From Catonia carolina (taxonomy: Eukaryota > Arthropoda > Insecta > Hemiptera > Achilidae), in contig JAQMRL010000010.1 of assembly GCA_035578175.1 (NCBI GenBank), positions 33,348,784 to 33,412,783 of the forward strand: DNA of 64,000 nt, given 5' to 3'. Position numbers and translations under genes: made by a program. Positions 1-11,742 of the stretch are shown one piece after another (within the stretch, counting starts at the first letter, position 1; each line of letters opens with the position of its first letter). The notes below the pieces were generated by a model. The model searched no databases. It was not told the DNA's origin and saw nothing but the letters and a program-made list of their open reading frames with translations.

Positions 1-165
1 AATTAAATAATGTCTCATCAACAGCTCGGTCATTAGCTACTATGAAGGGGTACCTATGTAACTGTGGGTTTTACCTTGTGAAAATTTTCAGACCCTGGCC
101 GGGAATCGAACCCATGACCTCCACGTGGTAGGCTAGACCGTTGCCACTACGCTACGGAGGCAGCC
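1..165 (-). repeat. SINE-F copy 1
   Basis: Minus strand: ggctgcctccgtagcgtagt head (A box), gggttcgattcccgg B box, tail through gttgatgagacattattt. The 3' tail reaches the window edge. Confidence 0.87.
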
Positions 166-1975
166 TAAAGTTATTTTTGGTTTACTAGACATCAGAAACA
201 AAATTTTCTTTGTTTTATGGGACAAACAAATCTTATTTTGACATCGGAAGACAGATATTTTTAAGTAAAGTTAACTACAGTTACATTACTCCAAAATTTA
301 CAAATTAAAACTGTTAACATATTAAAATTAGACTAAAATCTGAATCTGTTACCGCTTAGTAAAAGTTAAGATAGTAAATTAAACGTCGTAAATGTATATT
401 TATTTACATTAGTAAAGGAGTGTAACAGACGCTTTGTTTATTAATCAAAGAAACATATGGTTAATGAAACCATATAGTGAAGAAACAATGCAGACACGCT
501 ACTGTACCTCAACAATAATAACCAAAAAATTATTTTTAACTATTTGTTTATCAAAACTTTAATAATAAACAGCAACAAAGCATGTGGTACAATACAACAA
601 AAGGGAGAAAGCCTTCATTGTAATATTATTTCAAGGCAATTTATTGCGATCTAAAAGAAAATGCAGTAGGTAGAATACTTACAATAAATTCCTTCCGGAC
701 AGAATTATAATAAAAAAATTTAAATACAAAAACACCGTGGGAAGTAAAGGAAATAACAGTACAGTATTGACAATTGAAAGGACATTACAAAAACAAAAGA
801 TAGCTTCTCGTTATGATAAAAAAGAGAACCTTACAATAACTCATTTAACTGATCTTGCAATACTGTGTGCAGAAATATTTAGGAGGAACGAATTTTTTAT
901 TAATATAAACTTATGAATTGCCCCTAAAAACTTCATGAGTACAATTACCCCCAGAATTAAATCAATCCAAAAATTAGACCTATTTTGGTGCATTTGAAAG
1001 AAAACAACTAATATTTTATTAAACAATTTTACTCTATTTAGGTACTTTTTTAATAATGCACTTAATTTTTAATTTGGTTTTTCGCAGATAATCATAAATT
1101 TCCACCAACATAAGAGTCGAAAGTGAACAACTTCTACAAAAATTTAAGTTTTTTTAACTTTCTTCAACCCTCGTTATGCTCATTTTAAAACAAAACAGGA
1201 ATTTTACGACTATTTCATTTTTTCTTAAAAAGATTGATTTTAAAAATCAGTATGTCAGATCACTTTGCAAACCTCTCCCCGCTGAAAAGTGGGCTGCACA
1301 AAACATTCCAGTAAACTATTAATTTAACCAAGGAAATATAGCTTTTAGAGTAAAAATAATTCAAATATTAAAAAAATTTTGGCACTCCAGACACTCCTGA
1401 AGGTTATCCGAGGGACATTAAAAGTCCCTAAAGGTACAACTTTAGCTGCGTCCACCATTATGGAAAAATGGCCTAAAATTTGTGCCCTTCGTTTACGTTT
1501 TTATTTACAGTGGTCAATCTAAATTAAAAATTTCGGAAGAAATATAGAGAATCAAATTCTCAAAAAAGCAAGATCTTTGATATTAAAACGGAAATCAACA
1601 TATCGTTTAAACTGAACCTGTATATGTGTCTATGTGTGGTAATTTTCAGTCATTTTCGAAAATAGGGAACAAAGCATAAGTCTTAGGATCGGGCACTTCA
1701 GAAATGCTATTTATACTACAGCTATCAAGAGTGCGTATGCAAAATTTAAAAACTATAACTGATAAAATAATTTCCAGAAAATCCTAAAAATATTATGAAA
1801 TTACCGAGTTGATTACTGTTATGGATAAACAAAATAAATATTTGACCAAGAGAATAAATAATGAGTAGAACAACTGATGAATGATTATCATAAAAACTAA
1901 TCTAACAAATTATATTCAAAACAGCGGTATTTAAATCGCTGCATACTGACCAGATAGCTCTCTCCTAATACTATT
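166..1975. other. Unassigned AT-rich stretch
   Basis: No gene or known repeat recognised. A good donor-like cttac (minus strand gtaagta, about 662) has no matching acceptor. The only moderately GC-rich spot (1381-1500) has no open frame of note. Confidence 0.5.
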
Positions 1976-2220
1976 GTTGATTAGATCATCAGCCGAAAGG
2001 CTGGTTTGAACCTCTAGAAACGTTACTAAGTAAAACGAGGAGTGAGGTGGTTTACCATTGCTTTTCTCACCGAGTGGAAAAGTACGCTTATCAGCACACC
2101 GGCCCCTCTGAAAAGGATCTACTTTCCTCCCTGCAAATAACACCTTCACTTCATTCATTACAGGGTCAGGATAATGAAATTCAATATTCTCAGAGTAACT
2201 GTAACTATAATGCTATTCAC

Positions 2221-2763
2221 GGTTGATGAGCTCTGCTGTTCCATGCGTTTAGACCAATCAGAACGTTTGCTAGCGTTGCCAGATTGTAGAATGTACTATG
2301 AACTTGACAAACATTACGCGCGCATCCGTATTAGAGCCACAGTAGTTCACTCGTGTGTTACATCTAGTACTGAAGACGTCGATTATAGAGCGTGTTAACA
2401 TGCAATACTTTAAAATATAATTGCCGGCCGCATTGGCGTAGTTGGTAATGTGCTCGCCTCTCATCATGCGGTCTTGGGTTCGAATCCCATTCAGGCACGG
2501 CATATTTTCATACGTTACAAAAATCATTTCATCCTTCCTTCACCGTCTGCATTAGCAGTAATTGCAGAACAGTCGGACGTTAAGATAAAAAAAAATCAGC
2601 TGGTTGCATGTTCATAGGTTATAATTGTTATTGAAAGACCAAAAAAAAATGGCTGACGAAATATATAACAGAGCTACAAAAGCAAGTATTGGCAACGTTG
2701 CTGGCAAGTCATTGGGTAGCTATGAAGTGGGTAGGGGGCAATGCCTACGCTCAAAGCTCATCA
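2221..2763. mobile_element. Short-TIR element nested in Rep-B
   Basis: A Rep-B copy is interrupted between about 2210 and 2764. The inserted block starts ggttgatgagctctg and ends with the inverse caaagctcatcaacg. Further inward, ACCAAT and CGTTGCCA words are mirrored (cgttgccaga at about 2274, tggcaacg at about 2689). It itself carries a SINE-D copy (2425-2597). No transposase. The superfamily and exact target duplication are unclear. Confidence 0.55.
2425..2597 (+). repeat. SINE-D copy 1
   Basis: tRNA-like head with cattggcgtagttggtaatg (A box) and gggttcgaatccca (B box, exact GGTTCGAATCC). The tail part is cgtctgcattagcagtaatt, then cagtcggacgttaa and an A-rich end. Nested in the element at 2221-2763. 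Confidence 0.88.
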
Positions 2764-3210
2764 ACGCTAAAAAATAGTATAGTGAATACATCTACACATC
2801 TACTTCTTCTGTTCTTAAAAGTTTCAGTCATATAATTGGCTGACCATGTGATACGAAACAACTTTTTTTGTAGCCCTGGAACTAGCAGATCAAGTGCAAA
2901 TAATTTAACACTCCACTTGCCCGTTATGGGCAACTATTAATACTATTCTAACATTACCAACACTAAAACTAATCCTACTATAACATTCAGTAACTGATAG
3001 ATACACGTGTAGTTAATTCAATCAGTAATGAGGTAAAATGTTATAATTCCACCCGTAGTTCGATATATCCGCTTATGAAACATAAACGGATTAATTACCA
3101 TTGATTTCTAGAATTAAATCGGTAGACTACACTATAACACCGTCTACGCAGACAAATCAGATAATATGATAGTGTACCGTTTCTGTAACTAACAAACAAA
3201 AATTAAATTA

Positions 3211-4115
3211 AAAATCTGGTGTGAAACACTCACAAAACTTTCTCTTACCAGTGCAAATAATAGACAATATAACCTAATATTAGTAATCTTTTAATCATGA
3301 GTAAAAAACGCAAAATGAAAATCAACCTCAGTTAGGTTTAAAAATACGGAAAATCACTCTTTCACGCTAAGCTAGGCTCTGTGGAGGAAAAAGCTTGAAA
3401 TAATTGTAGATCTTTTCATTTCCTTAAATTTGATTATACACTTTTGTCGTAGAATGCATACTAAGGCTGAAATCTTAAAAATCCATATTTAAAAAAACGA
3501 AAATCGCTAATTACCGCTAAACTAAGCGTTTATAGCCCTACAAAAAATGTTCAAAATAAAAGTTGTAGGATTTTAAATTCTCTACAACTTTGATTATATA
3601 CATTTATGCGCTAAAAGAATATTAAAGACGCAATCTTAAAAAAAAAATTTCTACGAGAGAACAGCCTCCCCAAGAATTTCAGCAGACATGGCACCTACGC
3701 TATCTTATAGAGCATAAAAAATGTAGTACATGAGGTGATTTAAAAAGAATTTGTAGATGCCGATTTTTGAGAAAATTGCAAAAAAAGTGAAAAATGACAC
3801 GAATAAACAACTAGCCTACTTCCGGTTGACCGATTTTGATGAAATTGTTCGTACCGGGTCCGGCAGTAACTTAAGGTTAAAATTACCTAACTTAAGGTTC
3901 AAATTTCAAGTTCTTATGATGTTCCATTCTTGAGAAAATCTGTTCACACACACACGCGCGCGCGCACACACAAACACAGACCAATAGCTAAAAACATGTT
4001 TCTTTGGGTTCAGGGAGTCTGAAAACGTTTAGATAAGGTAAAAACTCGATTTCGAAAAATCGAAATGAAAACAATACTTTTCTTCCTATATACTCATATA
4101 GGCAAGAGGAAGTAA
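3211..4115 (+). repeat. Rep-A copy 1
   Basis: Starts aaaatctggtgtgaaacact and ends ataggcaagaggaagtaa. The family layout is: a terminal hairpin (gtgtga/tcacac), actttctcttgcc, an AT-rich body with repeated ttgaaataaaagttgta words, the block ccggttgaccgattttgatg, a CA tract (here with CG steps, 3949-3974), gggttcagggggtctgaaaa, and an end hairpin. The copy is diverged and lacks part of the 5' body. Confidence 0.85.
3949..3974. repeat. CA/CG dinucleotide tract
   Basis: (CA)n with a central (CG)n block, inside Rep-A copy 1. Matching tracts occur at 33866-33893, 50064-50087 and 52821-52851, at the same place in the other Rep-A copies, so they are part of the element and not independent microsatellites. 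Confidence 0.85.
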
Positions 4116-4293
4116 AGATTGACCTACGGAAGCACTATCTGAATACAACACACTAACACAGTAAATTTATCCGTTTTATCGAAATAATGTTAGTAAGCCA
4201 AACTCGAATAATCGGTTTCATGTACAATAATACGTAATATCATTAAAAACAAAATTATTGTACAAAAAATAAAATCGGCTAAATTTTGTTTTA

Positions 4294-4577
4294 ATCCCTT
4301 ATGTGCGTACGCAGCAATCAGTTCAATTAAGAGGAATAAGCAACACCTAATGACTAAATGAGATGAGGCTGGTATGACGTGTAAATGAGATGTAGTCTTG
4401 TACAGAGTCAGGCTGACCATTCCTGAGAGAGTATGATTAATTGAACCCCAACCATCAAAATACAACAGAAACTAATAATACTAGGATTTGAACCAGAAAC
4501 CTTCGTATCCGAAAATCAGCAGTGAAACATTATTCGCGGCGAAGACTTTACCACTCGACCAACCCGGTGGTGGGTTA
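4294..4577 (-). repeat. SINE-C copy 1
   Basis: tRNA-derived SINE read from the right: head with ggttggtcgagtggtaaagt (A box) and ggtttcTggttcaaatcct-type B box, body with ggttggggttcaattaatca, tail aaaaattagggat-like. Head complete; B box degenerate. Confidence 0.8.
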
Positions 4578-4726
4578 ATCAACTAAATGACCTGATTGCA
4601 GGGGACAATGACTTTCCGGCGGCTCTCCGATGGGGACTGGCGAGACAGAAAGAGGTGGTGCTTAGGAAGCGGAAGCGAGATATGGCTGGGGCTGTAAACC
4701 CTCTTATGAATATATATACACAAGAG

Positions 4727-5225
4727 CGTCGATTATCCGAACCGTCAATTATCCGAACCACCATCTATAAAGAAAAATACAAAATACGGACATTCAGTTC
4801 AACAAAACATTTATACTACAGTTTAGTTTCTTCGTTCAACTTAGTAACAGTGGAGACTGTTAAGAGAAAAATTCAAGACGTTTTTAAAATTACTGTGTAG
4901 TATGTATAAGTGCACTAAAAAAAAATTCATAAAGGATTTTACTACAGTTTATTTCAATAATTTATACAGTTTTGAAATTCTGTATTTTTCAGTTTGTTTT
5001 TAAAATCTTTAGTAGCCTACCTCTCTATACATTTGCAATACATGCAATAAATTAGTGTTTTTTAAAACTAAAATTTATTAGCCTTTAATAATTTATTAAC
5101 CGTTTAGGTTATATAACATTGTTATGGTACATTATATCAAATTACAGTATTTAGCGTATTTGATTATACGAACTATTTGATTATCAGAACCACTCTGGTC
5201 CCAATTAGTTCGGATAACTGACTGT
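4727..5225. mobile_element. pogo-like MITE relic
   Basis: The left part has two copies of the word (g/c)attatccgaac (about 4731-4758). The right part has an inverse counterpart, gttcggataactgactg, before TA at about 5223. Related words (attatacgaac, attatcagaac) occur inward of the right end. The layout resembles pogo-type ends at 46455 but with different internal sequence. No transposase is recognised. Confidence 0.5.
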
Positions 5226-5885
5226 ATAAGTGGATAACTCACGGTATATAAGCATTTAACGGCTCTTTTAATAGTCCTGGTTAAACGATGCCTGTCCGGA
5301 TGAAAAGAATCCGGATTAAGAAAGTATTATCGTAATCAAAAACCATAACAATTCTAAAGCCTTTATTCCGTTCTACAGCAAGATCATCTATTCGAAATCT
5401 CTTCACTCTTAGATGAGATTTTCGTGGACACCACAACTCAAAACAAAAACTTAGTAAAATCATAAAAACCATGAAAAGCAACACAGGTTTTTATATAAAC
5501 GGTAGGCCTGCTATAGCAGCTATGAGATATCAGTTACAGATTACACAGGTAAATAAGATGACAATCTTAGAAAAACCACAAAGCGAATACCTTATTAACG
5601 TGGTCAAGGCATAAACTTTATGATAATTCAATAACAAAAACAATAGAAAAATAATATAGGAAAGATACAACGAAATCAAGACCAAATATAATAGGCCTAC
5701 TTCGAACAAAGACAATGATCATCGTATAATTTTAATACTTTAAAAGAGTAAAAACAATAATTTTTTTGTTTACATTATTCAAACCACAGATATTATTTCA
5801 TATAAAAGAATTAACAACAATGTCGATCCGAATAATTTAATGGTATTATTACTTTCTCGCGGCTCTAAATATGAAACTATCAATG
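5226..5885. other. Unassigned stretch
   Basis: AT-rich; short minus-strand frames (5281-5484, 5530-5715) have low-complexity hydrophobic composition and look like chance. Confidence 0.5.
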
Positions 5886-6073
5886 GCCTAAGGGGGAGTA
5901 GTTATTGGTTTCCCCTGTTTCATTCCAAACTTTACTTTTTCCAGTTATAATTTTAAGAATACTGTACTTTGACATTTTCAGTATTATTTTTCATACTTTG
6001 GAAGTAATTCTCTGTATTTGTAGTAAGATTATCTTGTCTTTTCTATTCCTTCTCGAACCCTAAAGAAGAAGGT

Positions 6074-6105
6074 TATAAAAACAGACGACTCCTCTGTCGG
6101 CCAGT
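6074..6105 (+). promoter_or_regulatory. Candidate core promoter: TATA box and initiator
   Basis: TATAAAA at 6074-6080 is followed 29 bp later by an arthropod-type initiator (ccagtt, A at 6103). The spacing fits a Pol II start. It lies upstream of the direct repeats at 6414-6699 and downstream of a purine-rich aagggggag at 5889-5897. A long terminal repeat is one reading; a host promoter is another. No coding frame of note follows. Confidence 0.35.
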
Positions 6106-6413
6106 TCTAATTAAAACTCGGATTATGGATGAAATAAGTGCTGTTATGAATTGTAAATTTTGTTAAACAGTTTATTGTAATAAGTACGTTAAAAAACCAG
6201 GTGTACGTGGGGGAAATATTGTATACAATTGGTTGTACGTAAAAGTCGATAATTAAGTGTAGTAACATTTTTGTAATTAACCTAGTCTAAGTAATTTCAT
6301 TGTAATTTATTAGAAGCCGGACTGATTAACGTTTTTTAAAAGTTAGTATAATAATTAACTGTAAATTGCTATCTCATTAAAAAATAATTGTTTTAAGTTA
6401 AAAATATATTTTA

Positions 6414-6699
6414 ATAATTTATTATAATCAGATCCCGAATAAACCTGGATTGTTAAAAACAGATTCTGTATTTTTATACTTAGTTTAATTTTAAATGACG
6501 TCTTGTCTTTTGATCGGTAGATACGTAGTGATGTACCAAGTCGAGATTTTTTAAAAAAGAAGTTTTTTTATTATTTATTATAACCAGATGCTGAAAGAAC
6601 CTAGATTGTTAAAATATATTCTGTATTTTTATACTTAGTTTAATTTTATATGTCTTGTCTTTTGATCGGTTGATACGCAGTGATGTACCAAGTCAAGTC
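6414..6699 (+). repeat. Direct repeat, two diverged units of about 130 bp
   Basis: Unit 1 (6414-6542) and unit 2 (6572-6697) share tttattataa(t/c)cagat, a(a/g)acct(g/a)gattgttaaaa, tgtatttttatacttagttt, gtcttgtcttttgatcggt and gtgatgtaccaagtc. The first words of the unit recur at about 15891 and 44789 (cagatcccgaa type), hinting at a dispersed family, possibly LTR-related. Confidence 0.8.
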
Positions 6700-6904
6700 T
6701 TTTTCAGCTTGTTATGCTGTAACCAGTCGCGTAGACATGATGAGATGTTAAAAAACCAGCTGTTTTATTGAAGAACTGGTTGTGGTTGGATTGGTCTGTT
6801 CTTTCTATCGTCCGGTAAGTGGACGAACAACATCTCTCGGTCAGTGGCCAATAGTCGTAAAAGAATGCAGCTGCAACGCTCGACTTAACGTCATTGTACT
6901 ACTT

Positions 6905-7818
6905 ATTGCATTAATAAGTTATTGTATTCACTAAAATTATTACAACAGTTAATTAAACAGATGTGTTGCATTACATCCTTCCAGCTTCAGCAGATGTCTA
7001 TAGAACTTTTGTGTATCTTTATGACTTTGATAATAAATGGTAACAACGAACAGCCTTTACTTATCCGCAAATCTTCAAACAGTAATACTTTATACTCATT
7101 TTTGACCGATTTTGAAAATTTACAACAAAACTGTGAATTTATTGTAAACCTTTTATATGAAATTATCAATTAAAATTTTCAAATTTAAGTATCTCGGTTG
7201 CAACTTTGGTCCGATTTTGATAATCTCATAGTCGAATAACATTTTTTAAGCCGGTAAGATAATTTACAAAAAATAATAACTACAACGTGAATGAAATCCG
7301 AGAAAACTACAATAGAAACTTTCAGATTGAAAAGGACTAATACCCGCTCAGAAAATTTCAAAATATAATTTCCCAAAAAACAAAGCTGATTTTTTTTTGT
7401 AACAGTGTATTTCTTTTGCAATCATTTTACAAATACAATAACTTTAAGCAAAGATGAGAAATCTGAGTAATGTCTTTAGAATTAAAATATAATCCCTACG
7501 GGTCAATCCATACCAAGTGGTCCAACACTGGTTGCTTGACCATCTCCAAAAAATTTTATATTTGGTGGGTGGTTTCTGTCATGTTTTGTGAGCTCAAAAA
7601 TAACTCAGAAAATTTTTTGTTGTTTACCCCACTCAATAGTGTGTTTCAACAAGACTAAACTGTGAAGAAAAAATATATGTACAAAACTAAACTTGATGAA
7701 CAGTGAATCAACATCTGAAACACAAAGTTGTTGAAGTTGGAGATGACGATGATTAGTAGTTGAAGTAGAAAAGAAAAAGAAAAAAATATTAAATGATAAA
7801 ATGATTAAATGAAAATCG
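6905..7818. other. Unassigned stretch, lower part likely LINE 3' UTR
   Basis: 6905-7490 shows nothing certain. At 7499-7600 the stretch ggtcaatccataccaagtgg ... accatctccaaaaaattt looks like dispersed repeat sequence. 7700-7818 is probably the 3' UTR of the minus-strand jockey fragment. Confidence 0.4.
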
Positions 7819-8077
7819 TTAAGGTAAGTCTAATGTTTTAAAACGTTTCAGTCTGTGAGTATCTTCGCTGTTGTCGAGGAGGTTAATTACTAATGGATTT
7901 TGATGGTCTAGTTTTTGTAAATGATTTTCACTATATTGTTTAATTTCTTTTTTTATAAAGGGCAGACGTAGATCGTTGTGTAATATTTGATTGGTTACGT
8001 ACCGTGGGGCTGCAGTGATTAATCTCAGGCATTTTGATTGAAATCGCTGCAGTATTTCTATATTTTTGATGAACTAT
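7819..8077 (-). pseudogene. Jockey-type LINE reverse transcriptase, C-terminal fragment
   Basis: The minus strand is open for over 80 codons to a stop at 7819-7821. It begins NIEILQRFQSKCLRLIT, continues AAPRYVTNQILHNDLRLP, then IKKEIKQYSENHLQKL, and ends HRLKRFKTLDLP. This order (QRFQSK...LR.I..AP.YV.N..LH.DL.iP and a final R-LKR tail) is the conserved C-terminus of jockey-clade non-LTR retrotransposon ORF2. The catalytic domain and endonuclease are missing, as expected for 5' truncation. Minus-strand sequence below 7819 is probably its 3' UTR. Confidence 0.85.
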
Positions 8078-8585
8078 ATACAGTATTTCTATATTTCCAG
8101 TTGAAATTAAATGTATTTATTTTATTATCTTAAAATGTAAACAAACAAATAAAATATTTGCATTATCTTTACACATGACCTACATACAGTTTATTTAGCA
8201 TGAGAAAATGGGTGTATATAGTTTTAATCATTAATATAATTCTACAAAATGTATTACATTCTAGAGTTTGTACAAACTTTCCAAACGTTCATTTTGAAAG
8301 ATAAGTGACGTACAAATACATGAGATAATACAGAATCTGAGACAGATATTAACTTCCGATAATTATTTGTACGTTCGAGAAACTCTGAGTTCTTATCAAA
8401 AGTAACAAACAACATCAAGAAAGTTTATGTAGGCGTAACGCCTAAAACTACTTTACAAACACTGACAATAATGTCCTAATGACAGTTCCCGATTAAAATA
8501 TGATAATCGAATCAGGGGAAAGTTGTGGAAACTGATAAAGATTTGAAACATTAACAGATATGATTCATTCAAAAATTATACAATA
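8078..8585. other. Unassigned stretch
   Basis: AT-rich with a short direct repeat (cagtatttctatattt at about 8050 and 8080). No gene seen. Confidence 0.5.
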
Positions 8586-9155
8586 AAAATCTGGTAGGAA
8601 GCACTCACACGCCTGTCATTGGCCAATATTATAAATAATGAAAAAATTATAACCTAATATTATAATTAAGAGTGAATTACGCTAAATGAAAATCAACCTA
8701 TGCAGGTCTTCAAAATACAGAAAATCACTAATTGACGCTAAATTAGGCTATGTAGAAAAAATGCTTGATTATATAACTTTGATTAAATACAGTTTTCTCG
8801 TAAAATGTAAAATGAATACTAAGGCTATAATTTTAAAAATCCCATTTTTTACCCATTTCGACCAGAAAAATAAGAAAAATCAAACAATTGACGCTAAATT
8901 AAGGATTGTAGGAAAAATGTTTGAAATAAAAGTTGTATTGTATTTTCTTTTATTTCCTAGGACTTTAATGTACACACTTTTGCTTTAAAATGCATAGGCC
9001 TATTAAAGCAGCAATGAAAAACACATTTTTTTACCACGAGAGCACAGACCTCTAAGAATTTCACTAGACGTGGGCATTATCCTATCTTGCAGAATATAGA
9101 AAATGTAGTAAATGAGGCGATTTTTAAAAAAAAACGTAAGAAATAAGACGAGTAT
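8586..9155 (+). repeat. Rep-A copy 2a, truncated
   Basis: Begins aatctggtaggaagcactcac and stops at the cgatttttaaaaaaaaacgt block, lacking the CA tract and the right end. It meets an inverted truncated copy head to head at about 9156. Confidence 0.75.
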
Positions 9156-9157
9156 TG

Positions 9158-9600
9158 TGTCAGCTGAAATTCTTAAGGAGGCTGTATACTCGTGGTAAAA
9201 AATTATTTTTTTTTAAGACAGCGGCCTTAAAATACATTTTAGGGCAAAAGTGTATAAAATAGGCTTATAATTAAGCTGTAGGAAATAAAAAACTTTCAAA
9301 TATTATTTTTACAAAGCATAATTTAGCGACAATTAATGATATTTTTGTATTTTTCTCATTAAATCAGTAAAAAATTGAATTTCTTAAGATTCCGGCCCTA
9401 GTATGCATTTTAAGATAAAAAAAGAAGTAGTAAGCCTACATATATAATCACAGTCTGTAGGAAATAAAAAAAATCGACAACTTTTATTTTCACCACGTTT
9501 TCTACAGAGCCTAGTTAAGCGTCAATCAGTGTTTAAATTGTACAGAGGTTGATTTTAGCGTCATTAACTCATAATGAAAATTAGGTTATATTGTTCATTC
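9158..9600 (-). repeat. Rep-A copy 2b, truncated and inverted
   Basis: Inverted partner of 8586-9155, running from the gctgaaattcttaaggaggctg block to the ttaggttatattgttcatt block. It is cut at 9600 where SINE-C copy 2 starts. The pair forms a large imperfect inverted repeat. Confidence 0.75.
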
Positions 9601-9839
9601 GGAGACAAAGGTTCCTGTTTCAAATCCTAGTTAAGGTTACTTTTGTACGGACTTGAATGCTAGATAGTGGTTGTCGATGTCCTATAATGGTTGGGGTTCA
9701 ATTAACCACACCCTCTGAGAAATGGTCGGATTGAGTCTGAACAAGACTAAACCTTATAAATATCATCCTCATCTCATTGGGTCACGTGGCTGCTTATTGT
9801 TCTTAAACTGAATAGATTGTAACGCACACAAATTTTAGG
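9601..9839 (+). repeat. SINE-C copy 2, head truncated
   Basis: Starts cggagacaaaggttcctgtt with a B-box remnant (gtttcaaatcc). Body intact to gtaacgcacacaaatttt. Sits at the broken end of Rep-A copy 2b. Confidence 0.8.
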
Positions 9840-10627
9840 TAAAAAAGTTCATTAGTTACATTAACGCGAGAAAGCCGTGTGAGTGCTTCACACAAGATTT
9901 GCCATTATACTTAGTTTACGATTCGTATTACCAGACAAGAAACTTTACAATACAAACAAAAAACTTTCGAAAAATCAAATTAAACTATTAAACTAGTTCT
10001 CCTAAGAATTAAGTCACATTTTAAGGTACTTTAAGGTATAACCTAACATTTATGGGGCCCATACCTCGATTTCTAATCGATTAGGAACGCACCGTATGAG
10101 CAATTAACAGAAACTAGATTTCTTGTCACCATAACACAAAAAAACAACAATAAAATAATTACCGAACAAACACCAAAATTAACACAAAAGGAACTCAATA
10201 TTTATTTCATAAAAATAAAGTACATGAACCTAGAAATTGTTAAACATACACACGCAGACGGATACAAATAAACACTCTTCACCCCAACTAATTATTTCAT
10301 CAATAATCTGTAAATAATTTTAGTTACCATCTTTTAAAATATATTTTTAAAAGAAACCGGTAATATTAATTGGTTGAATGACATATTACTTCTTCTTCCG
10401 TTACAAACTGGTTCTGTGCAGCACTAATTATGTTCGTGGTGTTTAGTCCGGTAATTACTTCCAAGTTTTCAAACAGAAAATTAGTATATTATATTAAAAT
10501 AAGGATGTAACAAGAAGATACTATACATTTTTTACCGATTTAAATAATGTCTTAATCTATGTAATTTATTCAAAATTGTAGAGCTATATAAAAATAAAAA
10601 TTAACACAATAAGGTTATACCAATAAG
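9840..10627. other. Unassigned stretch between SINE-C and Rep-A
   Basis: Contains a 40-codon minus frame at 10366-10490 with protein-like composition but no splice sites (see rejected items). Otherwise nothing recognised. Confidence 0.5.
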
Positions 10628-11560
10628 AAAAAAATCTGGTGTGAAACACTCTCACACAACTTTCTCTTGCCAATGCAAATAATTAACAATAAACCTAACA
10701 ATAGTAATAAAACATTAGAAATAAACAAAAAACTAACCTCAATAAACATAACCTAATTTTAATCATGAGTAAAAGACACAAAATGAAAATCAAACTCAGT
10801 TCAGCTTAAAAATACGGAAAATCATTCTTTCACAATAAACTAGGCTGTGTAGAGAAAAATGCTTTAAATAAAAGTTGTAGATCTTTTTATTTCCTATAAA
10901 ATTAGTTATATACACTTTGGTCGTAAAATGCATACTAAGGCCGAAATCTTAAAAATATCAATTTTTCACACGTTTTCGTGAGAAAAAAACAAAACAATCG
11001 CTAATTACCGCTGAACTAAGCGTTATACAAAAAAAGTTTTGAAATAAAAGTTGTAGGTTTTTAAATTCTCTACAGCTTTTATTATATAAACTTTTGCGCT
11101 AAAATTTATAATGAAGCCGCAATCTTAAAAAAAAAACAATTTCTTTACGTGAAAACACCCTCACCAAGGATTTTAGCTAACATGGCGCCTACCCAATCTT
11201 GTAGAGAATAAAAATTTGAATAAACCACGCGATTTTTAAAAAAAATCGTAGGACCAGTTTTTGAGAAAATCGCAAAAAAGGGAAAAATGACACGAATAAA
11301 CTACTACTTCCGGTTGACCGATTTTGATGAAAATGTTCGTGTCGGGTCCGGTAGTGGTATGTAACTTAGGTTTCAAGTTTCAAGTTCGTACGGTGTTCCG
11401 TTCTCGAAATATTCTGTTCACACACACCAATCGCTAAAAACATGTTTTTTGGGTTCAGGGGGTCTGAAAACCTGTAGATCCGGTGAAAACTCGATTTCGA
11501 AAAATCGACATGAAAACAATACTTTCCTTCCTATATATTCATATAGGCAAGAGAAAGTAA
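10628..11560 (+). repeat. Rep-A copy 3, nearly full length
   Basis: Both ends are present: aaaatctggtgtgaaacact at the left, ataggcaagagaaagtaa at the right. The CA tract is reduced to cacacacacc at about 11416. No coding frame beyond chance is seen. Flanks are A-rich on both sides, so any target duplication is ambiguous. Confidence 0.9.
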
Positions 11561-11742
11561 AAAATCCAAATATAGTTATTATAAATGCACAAAAATACGA
11601 GATACATTTCCATGTGCATCGCAATATTTTGTTAAAAATATTCATAAAAATTGTATTTTACAAAAAAAAATTTAAATAATTTTACTTCAAAAGTACTGCA
11701 AAAAGCTCCAATAGTTTACTATAACTTAAAATATTTTTTAAA

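Larger units (their letters stand above)
1976..2932 (-). repeat. Rep-B copy 1, split by a nested element
   Basis: The part at 1976-2210 (ttagatcatcagccgaaagg to tcattacagggtca) and the part at 2764-2932 (ctacttcttctgttctta to cccgttatggg) are the two halves of one Rep-B element. The element at 2221-2763 inserted between them. The first half keeps an open frame (NEVKVLFAGRKV...SFYLV...SLSADDL) shared with copies 8 and 12. Confidence 0.85.

Noticed and set aside
637..700. Minus-strand donor gtaagtattc as a second Cip4-like exon end
   Set aside because: There is no AG acceptor within a reasonable distance and the peptide does not match the F-BAR domain.
10366..10490. Forty-codon minus frame with protein-like composition (FENLEVITGLNTTNIISAAQ)
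   Set aside because: Too short, with no polypyrimidine acceptor and no conserved domain recognised; a gtaatat donor-like site alone is not enough.
11418..11679. Frames on both strands near the Rep-A end (also 36087, 49920, 52807, 52821)
   Set aside because: They recur because Rep-A is repeated; each is broken in other copies and none is conserved.
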